A stretch of 33,824 nucleotides of DNA from Sphingobacteriia bacterium (GTDB lineage Bacteria > Bacteroidota > Bacteroidia > B-17B0 > Aurantibacillaceae): NCBI GenBank assembly GCA_009927275.1, contig RFNG01000118.1, positions 1 through 33,824 of the forward strand. Direction: 5' to 3'. This document shows positions 8,920 to 18,519 of this stretch, in pieces. Position numbers and translations under genes: made by a program. Below the pieces are notes generated by a model. That model saw only the letters and a list, made by a program, of their open reading frames with translations, had not been told where the DNA came from and searched no databases. Each line of letters begins with the position of its first letter. The first letter of the stretch is position 1.

Positions 8920-9759
8920 TCAAAAATCAGAAAGCGAAAACGTCGCTCGTGATCGAATTCCACGTTCGGTTTGTTCAAGTAGGCAGCATTCATTGCTTGG
9001 ATCGTGCTCAAAGAATAAAATCCATTGATTTTGTAATGCTGAATTTAAAATATCGTTTTTTTCGCTAAGGGTTTGTAGTGGTCTTACGTCATAACCCATT
9101 ACATAAGGTATTGGCAGGTGACCAATACTTGGAATTAAATCTGCTAAGTATAAAAGTTTAGTATTTTTAAAAGGAATAAGCGGCAATACCATGGCCTCGG
9201 TATGGCCATATACTTCTAGCCATTCAAATTCAGGATGAATAGGTTTATTGGTATCCAAAAATTGAAGTTGACCGGATTCTTGTAAGGGTATTATATTATC
9301 TTTTAAAAAACTTGCTTTTTCTCTTGGATTTGGGTTAATGGCCCAATCCCAGTGTTTTTTATGGCAGTGGTAAGTTGCGTTTTTAAAACGGGGTATAAGT
9401 TTACCGCTTTGGGGATTTCGAACAATACTACCGCCACAATGATCAAAATGCAGATGTGTTAAAACAACATCAGTAATATCATCTTCAACAAATCCATACC
9501 GAGCTAAAGAATCTTTTAAGGAATCGCTGCCATGTAAATGATAAAACGAAAAAAAACGTGCATCCTGTTTGTCGCCAATTCCAGTATCAATAAGTATGCG
9601 TTTTTGACCCGATTCAAGCAGTAAACAACGCATGGCCCAGGTACATAAATTTTGATCATCTGCAGGATTTGTTTTGCTCCAAATACTTTTGGGAACAACT
9701 CCAAACATGGCCCCACCATCCAATTTAAAATTTCCAGTTGGAATGCTATATAAATTCAT
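8920..9759 (-). CDS. MBL-fold metallo-hydrolase
   Basis: DVVLTHLHFDHCGGSIV (HxHxDH), LIDTGIGD, EVYGHTEAM, LLYLADLIPS. Confidence 0.9.
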   Translation of the reverse strand: MNLYSIPTGNFKLDGGAMFGVVPKSIWSKTNPADDQNLCTWAMRCLLLESGQKRILIDTGIGDKQDARFFSFYHLHGSDSLKDSLARYGFVEDDITDVVLTHLHFDHCGGSIVRNPQSGKLIPRFKNATYHCHKKHWDWAINPNPREKASFLKDNIIPLQESGQLQFLDTNKPIHPEFEWLEVYGHTEAMVLPLIPFKNTKLLYLADLIPSIGHLPIPYVMGYDVRPLQTLSEKNDILNSALQNQWILFFEHDPSNECCLLEQTERGIRSRATFSLSDF

Positions 9760-9774
9760 TATAACAGTTAACCC

Positions 9775-12033
9775 TTAATCTAAAACGATACGTTTAGAAA
9801 GCGTTTGTGAGGCATTTTGCACTTGAAGTAAGTATATTCCTTTAGGATAAGCGCTTAAATCCAGTTGTAATACTTGCGTATCGGCATGGTTAAGTGTTAA
9901 TGAACTAATAACATGCCCCAAAATGTTACATACCCGAATTTGAACCATTTCCTGTACAGGCATATTAAGCAATAGGTTAAATATACCTTTGGATGGATTT
10001 GGAAACACCTGAAGCATAGTTTCGTTAAGTACTGTAGAATTGATACCGAGAACAGGACTGCATGTAATTTGAGGAATAATGGCCATTTGAATTTTCATTT
10101 TTCGGTGCGTTTTATATGTTCTCCACGTATTAGTAGATGTTAAAAACCAGGCACTTGAATCCATTGCAGGATTAAATTTTGTATTTGTAAAAACTTTAAT
10201 TGAATCCAGATTTACAATGGGATTTGTGATACCGGCGTAGAATCCTGAGTTGGCATTTATTATAACCGGACTGGCAAAATTGAATTTGAATGGTATTATT
10301 TTTTTATTGGTGTAAATTATATTGGGATTACCCAAATAGCTTATGCTGGTGCTATTTGAGGAATTAATTATTTTACGCAAACTGTCTTGACGTTGTCCGA
10401 TAACGCCTGCTGGTCCGGATCCGGGGGTTCCACCGTAAATTTTACAAATAACCTGCGGATTGGCACTCAAAGCTTTTGTGCCTGCACTGTCAAATAATAT
10501 AATTACGCTGTTAACTTGTGGAAAGGGTGTTGCGGTATAAGTGCTCGGTGGAAAAAACTGTGCAAATTCTTTATCTTGGTAACAATTGGTGCCTACTAAA
10601 TTACCAGCATAACCGCTTTGGCATCCGGCAACCTGTGTACTGTTTGGCGCTTTAAGGGTAACCAAGGTGTCTACGTTTCGAATCATGCGTAAGGTATCTA
10701 AACAGGGATTAAAAGGATTACAAGTTCCGGTTACATTAATAGTCATAGAGTAGGTTGATGAATTGACACTATTGGTAGCAACAACAGAAATTGTATAGGT
10801 TCCGGGTGTATTAAACTTTATGGCCGGATTAGCTACTGTTGCTGCAGGACTGAATGAAGCTGCAGGCGAAGCATTCCACACATAGGTTGGAAATGGGTAT
10901 CCGGAAGATGCATTAAAAGGAGTTACCGGTATTCCTACGCAATGTTGATTAATCATATTAAAAGAAGCAATGGCGGATGACGCGGGTGTGGCATTAAGTC
11001 CAAAACTGCACAAAGCATGTGTACCTAAGAGGTTTCGATTTGGGCATTGGCTCATGGCGGTTTGTATACGAATGTTTTGATCAATTGTAAACATATAGCG
11101 GCACAAATCATTGGTCATATCCATAAAATTCATAGGCATTTCTCCGTTTGGACTTTGATTTACACCACATAAGTCAGGAGCAGTGGAAGTAATGCAGCCA
11201 TAATGGGGCCCCTTGGAAGTTGGCGTATCGTTGCAATAATCTGATAAACAATTTCCATCGCCCCAAATATGCCTTAAACCCAGCCAGTGGCCAATTTCAT
11301 GGGTTGCTGTACGGCCTTTATCCCATGGAGCCATTAGAGTACCGGTGGTTCCAAATGCTTTGGTCCATACCCAAATACCATCGTTGGTTGTTGTGCCAAA
11401 ATTTGCACCAAACAAACCGTTTAAGGCGGTGCCTGCGGGGTAAGTTGCAAATCCGGTTAAAGGGTAGGCGCTTACTTTATCACTGATCCAAATATTTAAA
11501 TATTTGGTTGGATCCCATATACTGCCGGGTATTATTACGGAATTAAAATAATTTTTAACATCTAAAGAAGCCGTTGCAGGACTTGTCCATCCTTGTTGTT
11601 GGCAATTTATACGATCAATACCACGTTCCATTAAAGTGCCACCGGCTGGATTTTTAGTAGCCAAACAAAAACGTATGCCTGTATTAGCAATTAGATTAGA
11701 AAAGTTTATGGGGCAATTGGAACTACCTGCCCCTGTTCCGTTATAATCTGCATTGAGAACGGGTATTTGAGAATATACCTGATTTGAATCTACATTAGGA
11801 TAAGTGCCATAGGCTTCACCGTTATGAACCACGTGCACAATTACTGGAATTGTATAACTTACAATACTGGATTTTCCACTTTGAACCTGTTTTAAATACA
11901 GTTCAATTTGTTCGCTAAACCATTTATCCCAGGCTATTCCTGGAGCCCCTGTACCGCAAGGTAGATTTTGCTGAGCTTGCAGCGACGTAATGGTTAATAC
12001 TAAAACAGCTAAGGTAATTCGTATGGCTTTCAT
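9775..12033 (-). CDS. Secreted M43 (pappalysin/cytophagalysin-like) zinc metalloprotease with PKD-like region and T9SS-type C-terminal domain
   Basis: Signal peptide MKAIRITLAVLVLTITSLQAQ; HEIGHWLGLRH zinc motif (11269-11301); GTYTISVVATNSVNS PKD-like; C-terminus VFPNPSKGIFNLLL...GIYLLQVQNASQTLSKRIVLD. Confidence 0.92.
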   Translation of the reverse strand: MKAIRITLAVLVLTITSLQAQQNLPCGTGAPGIAWDKWFSEQIELYLKQVQSGKSSIVSYTIPVIVHVVHNGEAYGTYPNVDSNQVYSQIPVLNADYNGTGAGSSNCPINFSNLIANTGIRFCLATKNPAGGTLMERGIDRINCQQQGWTSPATASLDVKNYFNSVIIPGSIWDPTKYLNIWISDKVSAYPLTGFATYPAGTALNGLFGANFGTTTNDGIWVWTKAFGTTGTLMAPWDKGRTATHEIGHWLGLRHIWGDGNCLSDYCNDTPTSKGPHYGCITSTAPDLCGVNQSPNGEMPMNFMDMTNDLCRYMFTIDQNIRIQTAMSQCPNRNLLGTHALCSFGLNATPASSAIASFNMINQHCVGIPVTPFNASSGYPFPTYVWNASPAASFSPAATVANPAIKFNTPGTYTISVVATNSVNSSTYSMTINVTGTCNPFNPCLDTLRMIRNVDTLVTLKAPNSTQVAGCQSGYAGNLVGTNCYQDKEFAQFFPPSTYTATPFPQVNSVIILFDSAGTKALSANPQVICKIYGGTPGSGPAGVIGQRQDSLRKIINSSNSTSISYLGNPNIIYTNKKIIPFKFNFASPVIINANSGFYAGITNPIVNLDSIKVFTNTKFNPAMDSSAWFLTSTNTWRTYKTHRKMKIQMAIIPQITCSPVLGINSTVLNETMLQVFPNPSKGIFNLLLNMPVQEMVQIRVCNILGHVISSLTLNHADTQVLQLDLSAYPKGIYLLQVQNASQTLSKRIVLD

Positions 12034-12044
12034 AATTATATTAA

Positions 12045-12052
12045 CAAATATA
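12045..12052 (-). promoter_or_regulatory. -7 box of Bacteroidota-type promoter for the M43 metalloprotease gene
   Basis: Minus strand reads TATATTTG, 11 nt before the ATG at 12033; a possible TTTTG lies about 25 nt upstream, slightly long spacing. Confidence 0.45.
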
Positions 12053-12135
12053 GTGATAATGATGATTTTTATTTAAACAAAATTGATAATGTAAATAAAT
12101 TTTGAAGTCACTTCGTAAAACATTAATTTAAGCAT

Positions 12136-13722
12136 GTGAACACTAAATTAAAGTATGTAAAAGGCCTGATGGTGTTTTTTTTTCTTTCAGGATCAACGGC
12201 GCTTGCGCAATATAATTATTACTGGGTATCTTTTAAAGATAAGCCCCTGGATGCCAACAGTATTTTAAAACCTGAGTTGTTTTTAAGTTCTAAATCTATA
12301 GAACGTAGAGCATTTCAGCATATTCAGGTTTCCATGTCGGATGTACCCTTAAATAAAAATTATTTACAACAACTTAGTACGTTAAAAGGTATACAGATTC
12401 TTCAATTTTCAAAATGGCTTAATGGCGTCGTTTTAAAAATTACAGACACGTTACAAACTTCATTGCTATTACATTCTATTGCCTCAATACGTTTTGTAAA
12501 ATCAGTAGAAACCATTAAGCCAAAACATTCAAAAACGTTTAACACCGGGGCTCAAAGTCCTGATTACGCCGCTTCTCGTGCTCAAATTCAACAAATGGGA
12601 GTACATTGTTTACACGAGCATAATTTTAAGGGACAGCAAATTACAATAGCCGTTATGGATGTGGGTTTTATTGGTGTAAATCAAAGTGCGGTTTTTGATT
12701 CACTTATGCATAGTTCACGCTTTAAAGGAGGCTATAATTTTGTTACAGGCGACCACGATGTGTTTAAAGGCGGTTCGCATGGCACTATGGTATTATCATG
12801 TTTGGCGGCCAATATTCCGGGCAAAGTTATTGGAGCCGCTCCACAAGCTAATTATTGGTTATTTAATACCGAAAACGGCGCTTCTGAAACCTTGCTTGAA
12901 GAATTTAACTGGATTCGAGCAGCAGAATATGCCGACAGTGTGGGCGTAGATATCATTACAACCTCATTAGGGTATACTGAATTTGATAACCCCCAGCAAA
13001 ATCATAACTACGCTTCATTAAATGGTAAAACAGCACCAATGAGTATTGCGGCGACCATGGCAGCACGTAAAGGGATTTTGGTAATTAATGCTGCCGGAAA
13101 CGAGGGAAACGGACCTTGGAAATACATTTCAGTTCCTGCTGATGCCGACAGTATATTAGCTGTGGGTGCTGTTGACACCACGGGTCGTGTTGCTTCGTTT
13201 TCAGGCTATGGACCCACCGCCGATGGCCGAATAAAACCTGATGTTTCAGCGTGCGGATGGGGTACATGGATTTGTGACGGAGCTTCAAATTGTTTTTATG
13301 GTAATGGCACATCATTTGCTGCACCGCTAATAGCTGGCGCTGCTGCATGTTATTGGCAGCAACATAAAACATTAAGCAATATTGAAATATTAAACCGTAT
13401 AAAATCCAAATCAAGCTTTGCTCAAAAACCCAATAACAGAATCGGATGGGGTGTGCCAAATTTGTGTATGCCCTTAACCGATTTAGATTTTACGCTGGCA
13501 TGGATTAAAGAACTTAAAGGTGTTAGAATACGGCTTTCAGAAACCTATTATTCCGAATTACATTTAAAAATATATAACACACAAGGTCAACTGGTATACG
13601 TATCAGCGCTTCCCATTTCGCAGTGGGTGCATGACATGGTATTACCCTTAGCATCAGGGGTATACATATTTGAAATACAATCTAACCGCGGCGTCCGCAC
13701 TAAAAAAGTAATTATTCCTTAA
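12136..13722 (+). CDS. S8 subtilisin-like serine protease with degenerate T9SS-type C-terminal domain
   Basis: Asp ITIAVMDVGF, His GGSHGTMVLS, Ser GNGTSFAAPLIAGAAA; signal peptide; C-terminus LHLKIYNTQGQLVY...GVYIFEIQSNRGVRTKKVIIP. GTG start. Confidence 0.92.
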   Translation: MNTKLKYVKGLMVFFFLSGSTALAQYNYYWVSFKDKPLDANSILKPELFLSSKSIERRAFQHIQVSMSDVPLNKNYLQQLSTLKGIQILQFSKWLNGVVLKITDTLQTSLLLHSIASIRFVKSVETIKPKHSKTFNTGAQSPDYAASRAQIQQMGVHCLHEHNFKGQQITIAVMDVGFIGVNQSAVFDSLMHSSRFKGGYNFVTGDHDVFKGGSHGTMVLSCLAANIPGKVIGAAPQANYWLFNTENGASETLLEEFNWIRAAEYADSVGVDIITTSLGYTEFDNPQQNHNYASLNGKTAPMSIAATMAARKGILVINAAGNEGNGPWKYISVPADADSILAVGAVDTTGRVASFSGYGPTADGRIKPDVSACGWGTWICDGASNCFYGNGTSFAAPLIAGAAACYWQQHKTLSNIEILNRIKSKSSFAQKPNNRIGWGVPNLCMPLTDLDFTLAWIKELKGVRIRLSETYYSELHLKIYNTQGQLVYVSALPISQWVHDMVLPLASGVYIFEIQSNRGVRTKKVIIP

Positions 13723-13723
13723 T

Positions 13724-14968
13724 ATGAAGTCGCCGTATTTAAGTAAACTGGTACTTGTAGCTGCGCTGGGGTACTTTGTAGATATTTACGATTTGGTATT
13801 GTTTGGTATGGAACGGGTTTCTAGTTTAAACGAGCTGTTATCGCAGCAATACCAAGACCCCATGGTTTTAAAAGCACAGGTGCAAAAAATAGGTATTTCG
13901 CTATTAAACTGGCAAATGTTTGGTATGTTATTGGGCGGCATTTTTTGGGGAATTTTAGGCGATAAAAAGGGACGTTTATCGGTTTTATTTGGTTCTATTT
14001 TATTGTATTCTTTGGCAAATTTAGCAAATGCTATGGTGCAAAACACGTCTCAATACGCACTCCTTCGTTTTATCTCAGGATTTGGTTTAGCCGGTGAACT
14101 TGGTGCAGGTATTACTTTAGTAAGTGAAACATTGCAGTCAAATAAACGTGGCTATGGCGCTACGTTGGTAGCATCTGTAGGATTGTTTGGGGCCGTAATT
14201 GCAGGTACTGTTGGTATTGCAATAGGCAATTGGAGAATATCCTACCTCATTGGTGGAATTATGGGACTTCTCTTATTAATAATGCGTATTGGTGTGCTTG
14301 AATCGAATATGTTTACTACCATGAAAATGGCAGATGTAAGCCGAGGTAATTTTTTCTTATTATTTACATCACGTAAACGCTTTATTAAATTAATTAGTAT
14401 CATTTTAATAGCCTTACCCGTGTGGTATGTAATGGGAATATTAATAACGCTTTGTCCAGAATTAATGAAAGAACAGGGAATGCCCGATGCGCCACAAAAT
14501 GCACGCTTGGCAATGACCATAGCTTATGTGGGTATTACTTTGGGTGACGTGGTAAGCGGACTCTTAAGTCAAAAATTAAAAAGTAGAAAATTAAGTTTGC
14601 TTTTATTTTTATTTTTAACCCTGCTGGGTTGTATTTTGTATTTTACTTTTGCCCATCATTCAGGTTTTGTATTTTATAGTATAGTATTTAGTATAGGCTT
14701 TGCAACCGGTTACTGGGCAGTTTTTATTTCAACCGCAGCTGAACTCTTTGGTACTAATTTGCGCTCCACTGTAACCACCTGTGTTCCTAATTTTGTGCGT
14801 GGCGGAACCATTCCCATTACTATTTTATTTCAGTATTTATCAAGTACACTGTATTTTAATAAAATCGAATCTGCCATCACGGTAGGTATCTTAGTTTTTG
14901 CGTTATCATTTTGGGCTTGGTATAAACTTGAAGAAACGTTTCATAAAAATTTAGACTATTTAGAATGA
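13724..14968 (+). CDS. MFS transporter
   Basis: About 12 TMs; GGIFWGILGDKKGRLSVLFGSILLYSLANL (MFS motif A); RFISGFGLAGELGAGITLVSE. Confidence 0.88.
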   Translation: MKSPYLSKLVLVAALGYFVDIYDLVLFGMERVSSLNELLSQQYQDPMVLKAQVQKIGISLLNWQMFGMLLGGIFWGILGDKKGRLSVLFGSILLYSLANLANAMVQNTSQYALLRFISGFGLAGELGAGITLVSETLQSNKRGYGATLVASVGLFGAVIAGTVGIAIGNWRISYLIGGIMGLLLLIMRIGVLESNMFTTMKMADVSRGNFFLLFTSRKRFIKLISIILIALPVWYVMGILITLCPELMKEQGMPDAPQNARLAMTIAYVGITLGDVVSGLLSQKLKSRKLSLLLFLFLTLLGCILYFTFAHHSGFVFYSIVFSIGFATGYWAVFISTAAELFGTNLRSTVTTCVPNFVRGGTIPITILFQYLSSTLYFNKIESAITVGILVFALSFWAWYKLEETFHKNLDYLE

Positions 14969-15405
14969 TTGTACATTTAAAACAGTTTGCTCAATTACAG
15001 GTTTTAGAATGGCATAAAATTATTTCATTGCGGGCTGAAGTATTTGTAGTTGAACAAAACTGCGTGTATCAGGATCCTGATGTGTATGATATTGATTCTT
15101 TGCATTTATGGTTTGAAGATGAATTTGAGTGTTTTGCGTATTTACGTATAATTCCACCCAATACAGAAAACAACTATTGGAAAATTGGAAGGGTATTGGT
15201 AAAATCCAACAGGCGTTCCCAAGGCATGGGAAACGCATTAATGAAAAGAGCATTGACGCATTTGGGCAGTTCAGCAACCATTCATATTTCCGCTCAGCGT
15301 TATCTTATTAAATTTTACGAAAATTTAGGTTTTACAGCCAAAGGTGATACGTATTTGGAAGATGGTATTCCTCACGTGTTTATGATACGTGCTGGAGTTG
15401 ATTAG
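14965..15405 (+). CDS. GNAT-family acetyltransferase (ElaA-like)
   Basis: LRAEVFVVEQNCVYQDPDVYDIDSLHLWFEDEFECFAYLRI...IGRVLVKSNRRSQGMGNALMKRAL...YENLGFTAKGDTYLEDGIPHVFM; overlaps the MFS gene by 4 nt. Confidence 0.9.
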   Translation: MIVHLKQFAQLQVLEWHKIISLRAEVFVVEQNCVYQDPDVYDIDSLHLWFEDEFECFAYLRIIPPNTENNYWKIGRVLVKSNRRSQGMGNALMKRALTHLGSSATIHISAQRYLIKFYENLGFTAKGDTYLEDGIPHVFMIRAGVD

Positions 15406-15625
15406 ACTTATATAAGTTTTCAAATTCATCTGCACTAGCCTGTAATATGCCTAACCGGCAAGCAATCAAATCCAATACAAACATCCTGTCGGGATGTATG
15501 GTAGCAATAAAATTTCGGTATTGATAGCGGTTACCTATAATTTGAATTTCAGACCAATTTGAATCGGAATTAATTTTAAAAAACACTTTAGAATTACTGT
15601 ATTTGCGATACTGTGGAAAGGTCAT
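15380..15625 (-). CDS. Small conserved-looking hypothetical protein
   Basis: 81 aa MTFPQYRKYSNSKVFFKINSDSNWSEIQIIGNRYQY...; abuts the downstream gene at 15626 and overlaps the GNAT 3' end tail-to-tail. Confidence 0.65.
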   Translation of the reverse strand: MTFPQYRKYSNSKVFFKINSDSNWSEIQIIGNRYQYRNFIATIHPDRMFVLDLIACRLGILQASADEFENLYKSNQLQHVS

Positions 15626-17044
15626 TTATATAAACTTACATTTTCTGCTGGCAAACAAACACATACGTAAAAGAATGATACCGTGTTTAAACCTCGATAT
15701 ATTGGTGCTTCCGTAGGTACGTTCTTTGTAGCGGATGGGAATTTCAACTATTTTTAAATTTAATTTATGAGCTCCAAAGAGTAAATCAAAATCACCAAAT
15801 GGATCAAAATCACCAAAATACTCACGGTTTTTAACCAATTTAAGGTAGTCGGATTTATACAGTACTTTTGTACCACATAGGGTGTCTTTAAAACGTTGCC
15901 CCAAAAGCCAAGTAAAGGCCCAGCTAAAAAAATGATTTCCCAAATAATTTAAAAAACGCATGGCGTCCTTATCCATGGGGTAAACCAAGCGCGTGCCATT
16001 AATAAAATCACCTTTACTATGTATTAAGGCGTAATAAAATTTAGGTAATTCTTCTGGAGGCACTGTTAAATCAGCATCTAAAATCATTAAAACCTTACCT
16101 TGAGCCAAGTCAAAACCTTTTCGTACGGCATCGGCTTTACCTTTTCCCGATTGCTGTGCCATTTGTATTTTAAAGTGCCCTGAATACGATTTTGTGATAT
16201 CTTGTATAGTTTGCCAGGTATTATCAGTACTATGTCCTTCTATAAAAATAAGTTCTTGTTCGGTTCCAAATTTGGGCATACGCTCAAGGGCTTTCGCGAT
16301 ATTGCCAGATTCGTTTCGGGCTGGTATAATGATGCTAACCGAGGTTTCAGGATATGAGGATGCTGGCTGTAATCGCGCAAAACTGTATAAATTCCAACAA
16401 AAAAAACGAAAGGGGGGTAGGTGTGCTAAATACCGATTTAGTAATCGTGAAACAACGGGAATAAAAAATGGAAATACCATACGTTTGGTATTTCTAAATA
16501 CTTCAAAACCTGAAACCTGAAGTAAATTATTTATATCGCGCGTGCTTAGCCAATTTTGAAGCGGTGTTTTAGTGCGAATGCCAATACGCTCGGACCATTT
16601 TAGTAAAGGTTCCCAAAGCGAATTATAAAACTGAACAATAATTTTGGTTTGTGAATGGCAGTGCGGCTTTAACGCTTCAAAAACCATTTGAATATCTTCT
16701 GTAAAACCAATTAGATTACTTAAAATAATTACATCGTATACTGAATTTAACTGTAACTGATGCGCATCTTGATGAATCCAAGTGATGTGTGAATTTGGAT
16801 ATTTTTCCTGGGCCCATTTTAACTGTTCAATACTTATATCTACCCCTGTTTTGTGTTTTGCAGGAAGGGCATGAATTAAATCTCCGGAGCCACATCCAAT
16901 TTCTAAAATTTTAAATTCAGGATGTGCAAAATAGTTGCAATACTGTATAATTTCATTCCAATAGTAACGCGTCAGTCTGCGAGGTTTTCGAAGCTGGGCT
17001 AAATGGTCAAAAAAGGATTGTATTTTAAGTGTTGACGGCTTCAA
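15626..17044 (-). CDS. Bifunctional SAM-dependent methyltransferase / family 2 glycosyltransferase fusion
   Basis: N-terminal ILEIGCGSGDLIHALPAKHKTGVDIS; C-terminal SVSIIIPARNESGNIAKALERMP...IFIEGHSTDNTWQ...KGKADAVRKGFDLAQGKVLMILDADLTVPPEELPKFY. Confidence 0.9.
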   Translation of the reverse strand: MKPSTLKIQSFFDHLAQLRKPRRLTRYYWNEIIQYCNYFAHPEFKILEIGCGSGDLIHALPAKHKTGVDISIEQLKWAQEKYPNSHITWIHQDAHQLQLNSVYDVIILSNLIGFTEDIQMVFEALKPHCHSQTKIIVQFYNSLWEPLLKWSERIGIRTKTPLQNWLSTRDINNLLQVSGFEVFRNTKRMVFPFFIPVVSRLLNRYLAHLPPFRFFCWNLYSFARLQPASSYPETSVSIIIPARNESGNIAKALERMPKFGTEQELIFIEGHSTDNTWQTIQDITKSYSGHFKIQMAQQSGKGKADAVRKGFDLAQGKVLMILDADLTVPPEELPKFYYALIHSKGDFINGTRLVYPMDKDAMRFLNYLGNHFFSWAFTWLLGQRFKDTLCGTKVLYKSDYLKLVKNREYFGDFDPFGDFDLLFGAHKLNLKIVEIPIRYKERTYGSTNISRFKHGIILLRMCLFASRKCKFI

Positions 17045-17843
17045 GTTCTATTATATAAAATAATGCTAAATACTTGTGCAAAGGTGTTAATAAAAACTCA
17101 AGGAAACGTATTACAGGGAACATAAATGATGGTAAAAGTGCAGGCTTTGAAAGTCCACCGCTTATTAAATATCCAAGAGGACTGTAATAGTTTATTTTAG
17201 TTATTTTTAATTGCGGGCAAAATTCTGATAATCGTTTTTTTTCACGTATAAAATATATATAAGCCAAAGCCTGGTTGCTGTGTGAAAGAGGTCTTCCTGC
17301 TGCAATTTGCAAAGGGCCCTTTTCATCAAACGGTTCGTGATGAAAGCGTTTGTATATAAAACGTGAAAACCATGTATTGGCAGGTTCAATCATACAAAGT
17401 TTTCCGTGGACTTTTAAACACCGGTTGGCTTCATTTAAAAACAAACCCGGGTTTGGTATATGATGAAATACATTGAGCATTACAATACCTGCCAATGACC
17501 TGTTTTGAAATGGCAATTGTTGGGCGTCCAACTGAAAATCTAAATCGGGAAGCGTTAAAATATCACTCGTTTTTATTTCGGGATAATGGATTTTAAAAAA
17601 GCCACCCCCTGAACCAATTTCAAGCTTAATACCGGGGGGACAGTGCTTTAATGTTTGAGTAAAAATGGTATACGAATGGATGTACCAGCGTTTTAAAAAA
17701 GCTTTTGACACAATTTTCCGGGCATGGATTAACGTAGTTTCAGGTAAATCTAAGGGATGTTCAGATGCCACGTGATTGGGGTATTGCAAGAATGTTAAAA
17801 TACATACTTTCGGGCAGATTTGAATATGATGGTACATGTTCAA
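17025..17843 (-). CDS. Class I SAM-dependent methyltransferase
   Basis: PPGIKLEIGSGGGFFKIHYPEIKTSDILTLPDLDFQLDAQQLPFQNRSLAGIVMLNVFHHIPNPGLFLNEANRCLKVHGKLCMIEPA. The start is uncertain; a GTG at 17771 would reduce the overlap with the upstream gene. Confidence 0.85.
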   Translation of the reverse strand: MNMYHHIQICPKVCILTFLQYPNHVASEHPLDLPETTLIHARKIVSKAFLKRWYIHSYTIFTQTLKHCPPGIKLEIGSGGGFFKIHYPEIKTSDILTLPDLDFQLDAQQLPFQNRSLAGIVMLNVFHHIPNPGLFLNEANRCLKVHGKLCMIEPANTWFSRFIYKRFHHEPFDEKGPLQIAAGRPLSHSNQALAYIYFIREKKRLSEFCPQLKITKINYYSPLGYLISGGLSKPALLPSFMFPVIRFLEFLLTPLHKYLALFYIIELEAVNT

Positions 17844-18510
17844 TTGTTAGAAAAACATGCGTTTTACCTTTAATAAGGTATATGCAATAATCTGCATCGT
17901 GTAATAATTTAAAAAACTGTTCGCACGTAGAGCCAGCGCTTTTAAGTCCATACGGCCAAAACTCAGAAATAATTACCGGTTTGTGTTTTGAATTTAGCAT
18001 AGCAGACATACCTAAAAGCACCTCTACTTCATAGCCTTGAACATCCATTTTTATAAGATCAATAGCATTTTCCCCTGACTCCTGCATCCACGTGTCTATA
18101 GATGTAGTGGGTACCAATACGGTTTGTGAGTGATCTTTAGAAGGATACATTCTATGATCCACATTAAGTAAATCTGAAATATACAATTGCCGCGGCTGGT
18201 TATCAGAACTTAAGGCCTTTGAAATCAATGTAATGTTTTTATAAGCCTGCGTATTGGAACGAAAACGTTTGCAGTTTTCATCATCGGGTTCAAATGCATA
18301 GATTTTTGATTTTGAACCTTTTCCTTTAGCTAGTAAACATGCAAAAAATCCAATATTGGCTCCAATATCTAAAATTACAAAACCCGGTTTTATATAGTGG
18401 TTTAACAGGTTAATAAGATTACGGTCAAGTATGCGTTTGTATGCAAAATAAAACCATTTATGCAAATTTGGATACCTTTTATAGAGCCATTGACCAAGCT
18501 TTAAAAGCAT
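17761..18510 (-). CDS. FkbM-family methyltransferase
   Basis: VILDIGANIGFFACLLAKGKGSKSKIYAFEPDDENCKRFRSN...VLVPTTSIDTWMQESGENAIDLIKMDVQGYEVEVLLGM. Confidence 0.9.
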   Translation of the reverse strand: MLLKLGQWLYKRYPNLHKWFYFAYKRILDRNLINLLNHYIKPGFVILDIGANIGFFACLLAKGKGSKSKIYAFEPDDENCKRFRSNTQAYKNITLISKALSSDNQPRQLYISDLLNVDHRMYPSKDHSQTVLVPTTSIDTWMQESGENAIDLIKMDVQGYEVEVLLGMSAMLNSKHKPVIISEFWPYGLKSAGSTCEQFFKLLHDADYCIYLIKGKTHVFLTIEHVPSYSNLPESMYFNILAIPQSRGI

Positions 18511-18519
18511 AATATATAA

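Noticed and set aside
11220-13459. ORFs 11220..11486 (+), 12686..12949 (+) and 13085..13459 (-)
   Set aside because: Shadow frames inside the M43 and S8 protease genes whose catalytic motifs are read in the main frames.
13786-14520. ORFs 13786..14046 and 14242..14520 (-)
   Set aside because: Antisense to the MFS transporter; no domain signature.
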